From Clostridiales bacterium (GTDB taxonomy: Bacteria > Bacillota > Clostridia > Oscillospirales > Oscillospiraceae): a DNA stretch of 58,092 nt. The notes under the pieces were generated by a model. That model was not told where the DNA came from and did not search any database. It saw only the letters and a program-made list of their open reading frames with translations. Of the stretch, positions 8,773 to 15,641 are shown one piece after another. The stretch lies in the NCBI GenBank assembly GCA_022782265.1, contig JALFOM010000117.1:1-58092 (forward strand). The letters are read 5' to 3'. The translations under genes were made by a program, and so were the position numbers. The number at the start of each line of letters is the position of its first letter. The stretch's first letter is position 1.

Positions 8773-9267
8773 GGAACCTCTGATTTAATCCGCACTACCA
8801 TATAGGTTCCGGATATGGTACAATAACACCATCAAAGCAATGGTGGTGCAGGATATGACGCAGGAAACATTTACAGACATCGAATACAGCTGCCGCATGT
8901 ATCTGACAACGCAATTGACTGGGAACGATACATTGAAAACCGCAAGTCCTCTGTGCGATGTAAGGTTGAACACGCATTTCGGATCGTAAAGTGTCAGTTC
9001 GACTACAAGAAAACCGTGTATCGCGGTCTGAAGAAAAACGAGAACCGGCTGTACGCTATGTTCGCCTGTGCCAATTTGTACGCCCTTGCAATCGCCCGGC
9101 GAAAACTCTCCACAACCTGATATAGGGGTAGTCTACCCTTTTTCAGAAAAAGGGGCAGAAAAGAAGAGAAATAATGGCTGTTTTTCGCTGAAATCGCCTT
9201 AACCAAGCGCAAAAAATGGAACTATATCGAATGGGAACAGAATAAAGACTATTTATTCAGAGGTTCC
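8773..9267. mobile_element. Internally deleted IS5-family element with TTAG target duplication
   Basis: A 495-bp element with terminal inverted repeats GGAACCTCTGATTTAAT (left) and GGAACCTCTGAATAAAT (right, reversed). It is flanked on both sides by TTAG (8769-8772 and 9268-9271). A 4-bp YTAR duplication is characteristic of part of the IS5 family. The interior holds only the beginning and end of a transposase gene, so the element is non-autonomous. Confidence 0.85.
8840..9120 (+). pseudogene. IS5-family transposase remnant (N- and C-terminal pieces)
   Basis: From ATG 8840 one frame reads MVVQDMTQETFTDIEYS, like the N-terminus of IS5-type transposases. In a different frame, codons 8917-9117 give DWERYIENRKSSVRCKVEHA and then FRIVKCQFDYKKTVYRGLKK, followed by an ANLYALAIARRKL tail and TGA at 9118-9120, which is the conserved C-terminal end. 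The central catalytic part is missing and the two pieces are out of frame, so no active transposase can be made. Confidence 0.75.
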
Positions 9268-9282
9268 TTAGAATATCCCGCA

Positions 9283-9311
9283 TTGACAGCCCGGTTTTTC
9301 GACAATATAAT
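9283..9311 (+). promoter_or_regulatory. Consensus sigma-A promoter of the GH31 gene
   Basis: TTGACA (9283-9288), a 17-base spacer and TATAAT (9306-9311): a perfect vegetative promoter. It starts only 15 bases beyond the right end of the insertion element and ends about 20 bases before the glycosidase start codon. Confidence 0.85.
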
Positions 9312-9332
9312 ATCCCCGAAGGAGTGAGGGCA

Positions 9333-11675
9333 ATGGAATGTCAGATAAGTGCCGGAAAAACCAGGATAACGGTCATCACGGACAGGCTGCTCCGCGTGGA
9401 GACGGAATACTTTACGGAGCTTCCCAGCCAGACTGTTCTGCACCGGGATTTTGCCGCGGGCGAGGCGGATTTTGACCTGAAAGCTGAGCTGTGCACCGTC
9501 CAGACGGCCCGGATCAAAGCGGTGATCGACTGCCGCCGGGGCCGGATAAAGGAAGTCCTTTTATGCGACGGGCGGCGGGTGACGGACTTTAAAAAAGACA
9601 ACCTGAAAGGTACGGCCCGCACCCTTGACCGCTGCAACGGCGAGACGAAGCTGGAAGACGGCATCATGTCCCGCGGCGGCGCGGCCCTCATGGACGACAG
9701 CCGCAGCCTGCTGCTGGATGGGGACCGTCTGATCCGGCGCGCCGGGGGAAAGGATATCTACCTTTTCGCCTACGGCGATGATTACCGGGGCGCATTGAAA
9801 GACTTCTTCGCCCTGACCGGCCGGGTGCCGCTGGTGCCCAGATATTGCCTGGGAAACTGGTGGAGCCGCTACAAGGCCTACACCCAGGAGGAATACCGGG
9901 CGCTGATGCAGCGCTTTCTGGATAAGCACATCCCCATCAGCGTGGCCACCATCGACATGGACTGGCACTGGGTGGATGTAATCGGGCGCTTCGGGCCGGA
10001 GGCCCGGCCCCGGATCAACAACGGCAGCTTCCGGGAGCGCTTTGATATCAAACACAATCCGGGCTGGACCGGGTACAGCTGGAACCGTGAGCTGTTTCCC
10101 GACCACCGGGAGCTGCTCTCGTGGCTCCACGACCGGAACATGAAAGTGACCCTGAACGTCCACCCGGCCCAGGGCGTACGCTTTTTTGAGGACTGCTATG
10201 AAGATGCCTGCCGGGCGCTGGGGCTTGACCCGGCGGAGCGCAGGCCCATTCCCTTTGACCTGACGGATGAGAAATTCCGCAGGGTCTATTTTGAGCAGGT
10301 ACACCGCCCCCTGGAAAAGGAGGGCGTGGACTTCTGGTGGATCGACTGGCAGCAGGGGACAAAGGCCGGAGCCGAGGGACTGGATCCTCTGTGGCTTTTG
10401 AACCACTACCACACGCTGGACATGGAGGAGAAGGGGGAAAAGCGGCCTCTGATTTTGTCCCGGTACGGCGGCCTGGGCAGCCACCGCTATCCTCTGGGCT
10501 TCAGCGGGGACACGGTGATGTCCTGGAAAAGTCTGGCGTACCAGCCCTACTTCACGGTAAACGCCGCCAACGCCGGCTACACCTGGTGGAGCCACGACAT
10601 CGGCGGGCACATGCTGGGCGTGCAGGACGAGCAGCTCTACCTGCGCTGGCTGCAATTTGGCGTGTTCAGCCCCATCAACCGGCTCCACTCCACCAGCTGC
10701 GAGTACATGGGCAAGGAGCCCTGGAAGCAGTCTCCCGCCATCGAGGCGGCGGCCAGCGAATTTCTCCGCCTGCGCCACCGGCTGATCCCCTATCTCTACG
10801 CCTGCAGCTATTTTACCCACAAGGAGGGCGTCCCCCTCTGCGAGCCCATGTATTATGAATGGAAAGACCGGGCGGCCTACCAGGTGCCGAACCAGTACCG
10901 CTTCGGCCCGGCCCTGATCGCCGCGCCCGTTACAAAGCCCCTGGATAAAGTGACGCTGCTGGCAGACGTAAAGGTCTGGCTGCCGGAGGGCCGCTGGACG
11001 GACATTTTCAGCGGCAGAATCTACGAGGGGAACAGGACCCTGACCATGTACCGGGACATGAGTTCCATCCCTGTTCTGGCAAAAGCCGGGGCCATATTGC
11101 CGCTGTACGCCCAGGGGCGGGAAAACAGCCTTGACCCGGCCCAGCCCCACGAGATCTGGATCTACCGGGGAGACGGACGCTTTGACTGGTACGAGGACGA
11201 CGGGGAGAGCAAGGCCTATAAGGACGGGCAATGGAGCCTGACCCACATGGAAGTCAAGGAGGAGGGGAGCACGCTCCGCTTTACCATGGAAACGGAGCGG
11301 GGCGCGGCGGACTATCCGCTGCCCCGGCGCAAACTGACTCTGCGTTTTAGGGACGTGGAGCGGGCGGAGGCCTTTGTCAACGGCCAGGCGGCGGAGCTGA
11401 AAAACCTGTTGACAGACAACGGGCAGCAGGAATGTGCCCTGGAGCTGTGGTCAGAAGGCCAGGCGCTGACCGTGGAGCTGCGGGAGGTGAAGGCCCGGGA
11501 GAATCTGCCCCTGGAGGAAGAGGCGGTGCGGCTCATCACCAAATACCAGATGTCCAACACCCGCAAAAACTCCGGTTCGCTGAAGAAAGCTCTGGGCCAT
11601 TTCCACCAGCCGGGCATCCTGCCCAAACGGCTGGACGGACCAATAGAAGAATTGCGCGCCCTGAAAAGGCCGTAA
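9333..11675 (+). CDS. Glycoside hydrolase family 31 protein (alpha-glucosidase/xylosidase type)
   Basis: A 780-residue cytoplasmic enzyme (no signal peptide) with an N-terminal beta domain, a central TIM barrel and C-terminal beta domains. The probable nucleophile is Asp338 in WWIDWQQG and the probable acid/base Asp393 in SGDTVMSW; both motif positions are those of GH31. The barrel also carries SVATIDMDWHW and WWSHDIGGHM. GH31 enzymes release alpha-linked glucose, xylose, galactose or N-acetylgalactosamine; the WIDW variant of the usual WxDMNE motif means the substrate should not be assumed. ATG 9333 is preferred over GTG 9324 because AAGGAG (9319-9324) is then eight bases away. It has its own strong promoter and a strong hairpin after it. 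Confidence 0.88.
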   Translation: MECQISAGKTRITVITDRLLRVETEYFTELPSQTVLHRDFAAGEADFDLKAELCTVQTARIKAVIDCRRGRIKEVLLCDGRRVTDFKKDNLKGTARTLDRCNGETKLEDGIMSRGGAALMDDSRSLLLDGDRLIRRAGGKDIYLFAYGDDYRGALKDFFALTGRVPLVPRYCLGNWWSRYKAYTQEEYRALMQRFLDKHIPISVATIDMDWHWVDVIGRFGPEARPRINNGSFRERFDIKHNPGWTGYSWNRELFPDHRELLSWLHDRNMKVTLNVHPAQGVRFFEDCYEDACRALGLDPAERRPIPFDLTDEKFRRVYFEQVHRPLEKEGVDFWWIDWQQGTKAGAEGLDPLWLLNHYHTLDMEEKGEKRPLILSRYGGLGSHRYPLGFSGDTVMSWKSLAYQPYFTVNAANAGYTWWSHDIGGHMLGVQDEQLYLRWLQFGVFSPINRLHSTSCEYMGKEPWKQSPAIEAAASEFLRLRHRLIPYLYACSYFTHKEGVPLCEPMYYEWKDRAAYQVPNQYRFGPALIAAPVTKPLDKVTLLADVKVWLPEGRWTDIFSGRIYEGNRTLTMYRDMSSIPVLAKAGAILPLYAQGRENSLDPAQPHEIWIYRGDGRFDWYEDDGESKAYKDGQWSLTHMEVKEEGSTLRFTMETERGAADYPLPRRKLTLRFRDVERAEAFVNGQAAELKNLLTDNGQQECALELWSEGQALTVELREVKARENLPLEEEAVRLITKYQMSNTRKNSGSLKKALGHFHQPGILPKRLDGPIEELRALKRP

Positions 11676-11676
11676 A

Positions 11677-11720
11677 ATAAACTGATCCCTGCGATTAAAT
11701 AATCGCAGGGATCAGTTTAT
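11677..11720. terminator. Perfect 20-bp hairpin between convergent genes
   Basis: Arms 11677-11696 and 11701-11720 pair perfectly around AAAT. It starts two bases after the GH31 stop and contains the stop codon of the minus-strand gene (11712-11714), so it can serve both transcripts although T-runs are weak. Confidence 0.7.
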
Positions 11721-11954
11721 CCGGGAACCACAGTAGGGACAATATTCTTCATGTTGTATGGGCGCGATCCGCAATGCCCTTTTGCAGAAGGGACAGCGGT
11801 TTTTCCACGCGATAAGGATCAGGTCAGCCGCCAGAACGGCGACGCTGATGAGGACCAGAACGGCGGAATGAAGGTTCAGCCCGATCAATGCCGCAACGCA
11901 GGACAAAATGCCGGCAATCCGGCAGACTGTCCGGAACAGAGTGAATTTGCTCAT
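11712..11954 (-). CDS. Small membrane protein with C-terminal zinc ribbon
   Basis: 80 residues. Two hydrophobic segments (about 12-29 and 31-49) are followed by a four-cysteine ribbon, Cys54-x2-Cys57 and Cys72-x2-Cys75 (CPFC ... CPYC), facing the cytoplasm or the membrane surface. No family is recognised with confidence; similar two-helix zinc-ribbon proteins are common in Clostridia and uncharacterised. Its TGA lies inside the hairpin shared with the GH31 gene. Confidence 0.7.
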   Translation of the reverse strand: MSKFTLFRTVCRIAGILSCVAALIGLNLHSAVLVLISVAVLAADLILIAWKNRCPFCKRALRIAPIQHEEYCPYCGSRIN

Positions 11955-12226
11955 CTGCTTTACCTCTTTTCCTTTATGAAAAGAAGCATAGCGCCGCTGT
12001 GTAAAGTTTTCTGCCGGAAAAGTGAAAAATTTTATCCCGGCAGAGACGGATAACAGATTTTTCTCCTGCCTTATGAATGAAAATGAGCACTCAGGCTGTA
12101 ATGAACACTGTTCGCTTTAGAGGCGCCCCCTTGAAACCCGTTAGAGGAGGAAGTGATCTTCAGAACAGTCAGCCTTCTTCATGCTTAATACTCAAGAAAA
12201 TTTACTACATACCACTATTGGATATG
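11955..12226. other. Intergenic region, start of AT-rich island
   Basis: No coding sequence convinces me here. Base composition falls sharply from the GC-rich flank. A plus-strand open frame at 12077-12313 has no ribosome-binding site and overlaps a better minus-strand gene, so I leave it out. Confidence 0.5.
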
Positions 12227-12432
12227 TCAGGGGTCAAACATTGCTTCCAAAGGAATGTAATAAAAAACATTTGCCAAGGCAACAGCTACGACCAAAGCAA
12301 AAACAAGAATTAATATTATTATAACAGTGACGCGAAAAGGGGGGGCAAAGCGTCAATTTTGTTCCAGATTTTCTTGGGAATAAGAAATCCGACGATAATC
12401 AGCGCAATTATCCAAAATATTTTAAATTTCAT
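12227..12432 (-). pseudogene. Small two-helix membrane protein gene interrupted at a C7 tract
   Basis: ATG at 12432 follows GAGGGAT. The frame gives MKFKIFWIIALIIVGFLIPK and stops at 12319 after 37 residues. A run of seven G (12339-12345; C7 in the gene) lies before that stop. Adding one base (C8) or removing two opens a frame continuing FRVTVIIILILVFALVVAVA and on to TGA at 12227-12229: a complete second membrane helix. The intact product would be about 68 residues with two helices. It may be a frameshifted pseudogene, a slippage-switched gene or, less likely, a sequencing error. No family recognised. Confidence 0.6.
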
Positions 12433-12558
12433 CGAAATTATCCCTCGTTTCAATCAGAAAAATATACCAATTATTTTTTCTGGAAGAAATTCTTTCGCAA
12501 TTTCTATTACGTGGTTGTCTGATGGCTTTAAGTAATCGACGACAACTGGTTCAAAGTT

Positions 12559-13095
12559 TTACTTGATATATCTCTCATAGTCGGCCTTCAACATCATTGC
12601 CTGCTTTTTGGGGAGTACAGTCATCAAATAAAAATAGAGCTTCTTGCTGAATCGAACTTTGATTTGCCGTTGAGACGGTTTCCACAGATTGATCTGCGTT
12701 CTGTATTTTTCGGGGAAGTAATCTAAAGACATAAAAATGAAAAACACATTCGAGCCAAGTATGGAATTTTGTGAATTCATAAATGCATGCCTATACATAC
12801 CGATTCCGCAGCTTCTGCACTTTTCATAGTCCAGTGAAAATTTCTTTTGGAACAACGTATGAACATACACAGCTTTATCCTGAAAATCTCCCCACGACAA
12901 TAACTGGGACCTGCAAATCCACAAATAAAGTATACCGCATATACAGCTAAAAAGACACATTGCGAGCAAAAAGAAGGTCGCAATACTTCTTTCGCAAGAC
13001 ACTGCAAAGATTCCGAAACCAATTGAAAATGTAGAAAGAATCAATAGCATTACCGCACAATATGCACTTATACTTGATCCTAAGTATTTTTTCAT
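12559..13095 (-). CDS. Uncharacterised two-helix membrane protein, possibly truncated by a stop codon
   Basis: 178 residues, with two N-terminal hydrophobic helices (about 11-32 and 38-62) and a basic, aromatic-rich cytoplasmic part, including CRSCG and LYFYLMTVLPKKQAMMLKA. Codon use is AT-rich, unlike the flanks. The TAA at 12559-12561 is followed in the same frame by 34 further sense codons (NFEPVVVDYLKPSDNHVIEI...) up to TGA at 12454-12456. That extension reads like protein rather than noise, so the gene may have a recent nonsense mutation. It is the last but one gene of a minus-strand run of small membrane proteins; function unknown. Confidence 0.6.
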   Translation of the reverse strand: MKKYLGSSISAYCAVMLLILSTFSIGFGIFAVSCERSIATFFLLAMCLFSCICGILYLWICRSQLLSWGDFQDKAVYVHTLFQKKFSLDYEKCRSCGIGMYRHAFMNSQNSILGSNVFFIFMSLDYFPEKYRTQINLWKPSQRQIKVRFSKKLYFYLMTVLPKKQAMMLKADYERYIK

Positions 13096-13107
13096 AACAT
13101 ACTCCCA

Positions 13108-13581
13108 TTACCGCATAGTATGGCTAACTGCTCTGAAAATTCCGCCATAGGAATCTAGAGGTGTATTTCTCATTTGCAAAGCTACTGTTAAAGTTGTTGA
13201 CGCACCTGTATACCTTTGCATGGTTATCCCGATAATAATACAGTAGCCATCCTCCACCGCTAAGCCCGCTTCTAGAATAAAAGGACAAGAAAATTTCATG
13301 TTGTAACTTGGGACATACCAAAATCTTTATAGCGATAGCAAATTGTTTCTTCATACGGAGCCCAAGGATCAGATAGTTTTGCTTTGCCAAGAATTACAGT
13401 TAACACCATTGGATTAACTTCTACCTGATTAATTGGATGCCCAGCTTTCGGATATGAGCCAATTTTAATAAATTCATATTTCTTCTCATCTGCTTTGCTT
13501 TTTATAATAATTTGTGCCAAGTATCATTATTCCAATACCTGCTATCAGAAACAATACTTGATCTATAAGGTATTTTCTCAT
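13108..13581 (-). pseudogene. Frameshifted small membrane-anchored protein gene
   Basis: ATG 13581 has a good site (AGGAGAG) and gives an N-terminal helix, MRKYLIDQVLFLIAGIGIMI, but the frame stops at 13486. The coding signal moves to another frame from about 13510 (KADEKKYEFIKIGSYPKAGH...), ending at TGA 13296. It returns to the first frame from 13299 (MKFSCPFILEAGLAVEDGYC...) to TAA at 13108. The first shift coincides with an A5 tract; losing one A would join the first two parts. Neither internal segment has its own ribosome-binding site. I read this as one damaged gene of about 155 codons; two or three tiny separate genes is the alternative. Confidence 0.45.
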
Positions 13582-13590
13582 TTCTCTCTC

Positions 13591-13815
13591 CTAAAACAAT
13601 GTTGCCAACGTAGAAGTTACTGTCGAATAGATACCTGATCGGAAAATTGCTAGTGCAAAACATAATATAGTAACTACTGCATTAACCCATGCGCTTAAAA
13701 AGTGAAAAATTCGGTTCTGTGCGATACTAAATAGTATGACCAACAGACATATTGTTATCTTTACCGCAGGATAAGTAAATGAAGTCAAGTCAGTTTTTAC
13801 TTCAAACAGTTTCAT
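13591..13815 (-). CDS. Small hydrophobic membrane protein
   Basis: 74 residues (MKLFEVKTDLTSFTYPAVKI...) with two predicted membrane helices and no cysteine motif. AAAGGT precedes the ATG. It ends nine bases before the next gene in the run. The first 12 codons and leader are duplicated at 14321-14385. Function unknown; small size and clustering with other hydrophobic peptides would fit accessory or immunity-type membrane proteins, but nothing proves it. Confidence 0.55.
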   Translation of the reverse strand: MKLFEVKTDLTSFTYPAVKITICLLVILFSIAQNRIFHFLSAWVNAVVTILCFALAIFRSGIYSTVTSTLATLF

Positions 13816-13837
13816 TTAATTTACCTTTCTTTTCCCC
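13773..13837. repeat. 65-bp direct repeat, copy 1
   Basis: Identical at 61 of 65 positions to 14321-14385. It spans the leader, ribosome-binding site and first 12 codons of the 74-residue membrane-protein gene. Confidence 0.9.
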
Positions 13838-13875
13838 TATGCCAACAAACTTTTAACTCTATGATGTGAGTATCG

Positions 13876-14283
13876 TTATTTTCCATTCCTGTATCTTGAT
13901 CTCATTAGAGAATCAACTTGAAAACGGATAATTAGACAAAGAAGACCTTTTATTGCAATTAGGGAAAAAATGAGGACGTTGTTTTGCATGCCATACAGCA
14001 TATAAACTGCAAGCAAAATAGCATATTGTGGGACAAGTAATACTGACTCCACCAAATAAATCCAATGATATACATCAAACGCTAATCTATGGCTTTTTAG
14101 AAAAGATTTAATAAAGCCCAAGAAAACACGATCTTTTAAAGATTGTTGACTATATATATCCCTCGCAGTTTTCCGATTTCCTGCGCCAATTAAAAAATCA
14201 TATAAAAACCTTCGCAAAGAACGAATTGCAATAGTATCTAAAAGAGCTAAAAGAACAACATACAAAACAACAACTTTGGTCAT
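13876..14283 (-). CDS. Uncharacterised AT-rich membrane protein
   Basis: 135 residues, with an N-terminal helix (about 2-20), an amphipathic basic middle (SLRRFLYDFLIGAGNRKTAR) and two C-terminal helices (about 83-102 and 104-120). GGTGATGCTCA precedes the ATG, a weak site. Composition is AT-rich. It lies between the two copies of the 65-bp repeat, so it may have been inserted into or duplicated within a tandem array of small genes. No family recognised. Confidence 0.55.
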   Translation of the reverse strand: MTKVVVLYVVLLALLDTIAIRSLRRFLYDFLIGAGNRKTARDIYSQQSLKDRVFLGFIKSFLKSHRLAFDVYHWIYLVESVLLVPQYAILLAVYMLYGMQNNVLIFSLIAIKGLLCLIIRFQVDSLMRSRYRNGK

Positions 14284-14318
14284 TGAGCATCACCCTTTTT
14301 ACTTGAGATTTGATCTGA

Positions 14319-14363
14319 CTAAGTAGATGAAGTCAAGTCAGTTTTTACTTCAAACAGTTTCAT
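14319..14363 (-). pseudogene. Truncated duplicate of the 74-residue membrane-protein gene
   Basis: The ATG at 14363 starts MKLFEVKTDLTSST and stops at 14319: the same first 12 residues as the gene at 13815, then unrelated sequence. The ribosome-binding region is also duplicated. This is the scar of a tandem duplication followed by deletion. Confidence 0.7.
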
Positions 14364-14385
14364 TTAATTGACCTTCATTTTCCCC
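14321..14385. repeat. 65-bp direct repeat, copy 2
   Basis: Copy of 13773-13837, offset exactly 548 bases, with four substitutions and no indel. Confidence 0.9.
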
Positions 14386-14778
14386 TTCTTCCTATTTGAT
14401 AATACAGTATTTCCAGTGTGCTGGCAAGATTTTTCAGGTTTATATTTTCCGTACTGTGCTGCTGCAGAGCTCATAGCTTAAATCCACGCCCGGAAGCTGT
14501 TGGCGGTATTGGTATACACGCTTTTATTGACCGTAACGACCGCATTTTCCGGCTGAGATACAGCGGCTGTTTCATCGCCGATGCACCGTAACTATTGCTT
14601 TATTCAAAACAAATATCTTGTCGCGCTTAATGCCATTCCTCCTGCCGTTTATGATAGAATAAAATGAAAAAACACCGGGATTTCAAAAAGGGCGCTGGGT
14701 CTGGTTTCTGGCAGAAGCCGGGAAAACAGGAGTTCAAATCCAGATACTTACCGAAAATTTGAGAGCAAAAAACGCCGG
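14386..14778. other. Gene-poor segment with a degraded open reading frame
   Basis: No intact gene is seen. On the minus strand, from AGGAGG-ATG at 14636, a frame with two stops continues DETAAVSQPENAVVTVNKSV and reaches TAA at 14478; this may be a gene fragment, but confidence is low. A 32-codon plus-strand frame from 14664 has no ribosome-binding site. Confidence 0.3.
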
Positions 14779-14827
14779 AAACAGTATAGATGCCACTGGA
14801 TTATTTCCAGTGGCATCTATACTGTTT
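14779..14827. terminator. Perfect 22-bp hairpin at the island edge
   Basis: Arms 14779-14800 and 14806-14827 are perfectly complementary around TTATT, followed by TT and, on the other strand, preceded by AA. It could be a bidirectional terminator or a mobile palindrome. Confidence 0.6.
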
Positions 14828-14956
14828 TGATTTTATGTAATATCATATCACTATGGAGGCCGCCATTTTCGAGCTGCACTGAAAACCAAATCGAAGCCCA
14901 GCGCAGCGGGTTCGATTTGGAAAGGAGAAGCGACGGAATGAATGAGCGATGACTTT

Positions 14957-15000
14957 TTAAAATAGAAAGTCGTCGCGAACGATATGAAGTCCGCGACGAC
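14957..15000 (-). terminator. Terminator of tRNA-Ala
   Basis: On the minus strand GTCGTCGCG (15000-14992) pairs with CGCGACGAC (14977-14969), followed by TTTCTATTTT. It lies directly after the tRNA 3' end. Confidence 0.75.
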
Positions 15001-15001
15001 G

Positions 15002-15078
15002 TGGTGGACTTGAAGGGGATCGAACCCTCGAACCTCACGGATGCGAACCGTGCGCTCTCCCAGCTGAGCTACAAGCCC
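15002..15078 (-). tRNA. tRNA-Ala (anticodon CGC)
   Basis: A 77-nt cloverleaf with encoded CCA. The acceptor stem GGGCTTG pairs with CAAGTCC, giving the G3:U70 wobble that identifies alanine tRNAs. D-arm GCTCAGCTGGGAGAGC, anticodon loop TTCGCAT and T-arm GAGGGTTCGATCCCCTT are all intact. It reads GCG codons. Confidence 0.95.
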
Positions 15079-15119
15079 ATATTCAATTAATTAAAAAATA
15101 CCCTATTTCTGCGCTCTTG

Positions 15120-15222
15120 TCAAGACGGGGATGTGAACCGGGCGGCAGACGGCTGAGTCACAGGACAAAAATCAGCGGGCATATAACGGCACGGATGCGC
15201 TCCCGGCTGAGCTACGCCCCCG
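15120..15222 (-). pseudogene. Chimeric tRNA-like remnant
   Basis: On the minus strand it begins GGGGGCGTAGCTCAGCCGGG, a perfect tRNA 5' end and D-arm. The anticodon arm is replaced by unrelated sequence and the end, GGTTCACATCCCCGTC, resembles a T-arm whose stem no longer pairs. No acceptor complement or CCA is present. It is probably a decayed tRNA, or two fused tRNA halves, between tRNA-Ala and the SRP RNA gene. Confidence 0.55.
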
Positions 15223-15282
15223 TTTGTTCTGTTGTCAGCTTTAAGCATTATATCACAAATTTTCCGTTTGTAAAGAAAAATA

Positions 15283-15311
15283 TTGATTCTATTGAAAACT
15301 TGTAGTACAAT
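15283..15311 (+). promoter_or_regulatory. Promoter of the SRP RNA gene
   Basis: TTGATT (15283-15288), a 17-base spacer and TACAAT (15306-15311), about 10 bases before the start of the folded RNA. Confidence 0.7.
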
Positions 15312-15321
15312 AGGCGCGTGG

Positions 15322-15610
15322 CTTTTGACAAGGCTGCACTAGTCGGGGAGCCAGCGGTGCCCTGTAACCTGCAATCCGCTACAGCAGGGACGAATTCCCA
15401 TCCGAGGATATGTTCTGTGTCGTCTGACCCCGGTAAGCAGCGTTGACGACCCGGTCTTGCGCAACGGAAACCCGTGAACCATGTCAGGCGGGGAACCGAG
15501 CAGCATTAAGCGGTGCTTTCCGTGTGCCGCGAGGTCGCCGGGTCTGAGCCGGCTGCCGGCGTAACGGACATATCGCCTGTTCGGAGATGGGTGTGCAGTC
15601 TTGTCAAGAG
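15322..15610 (+). ncRNA. ffs: Signal recognition particle RNA, large Firmicutes type
   Basis: About 280 nt. The 5' segment CTTTTGACAAGGCTGCAC pairs with the 3' segment GTGCAGTCTTGTCAAGAG, closing the Alu-type end. Near 15484-15510 it has GTCAGGCGGGG, AACCGAGCAGCA, matching the apical helix-8 region bound by Ffh (GGAA-type loop and AGCAGC). The location directly upstream of dnaX is the conserved Firmicutes position of the gene (scr in Bacillus). It scaffolds Ffh for cotranslational membrane targeting. The exact ends are estimated from the terminal helix. Confidence 0.88.
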
Positions 15611-15641
15611 TCATAATATCTATTGCGGGGAGGCGCGTTCT

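Noticed and set aside
12077-12313. Plus-strand 78-codon gene
   Set aside because: No ribosome-binding site, no recognisable protein character, and it overlaps the better-supported minus-strand membrane peptide.
13124-13390. 88-codon minus-strand frame
   Set aside because: It is the third frame through the broken gene at 13108-13581 and has neither a start signal nor protein-like composition.
14386-15078. Attachment site for an integrative element at tRNA-Ala
   Set aside because: I looked for a direct repeat of the tRNA 3' end inside or beyond the AT-rich island and saw none, and there is no integrase gene.
15513-15641. Upstream part of the dnaX frame
   Set aside because: It lies in the SRP RNA gene; family alignment and the ribosome-binding site place the start at TTG 15642.
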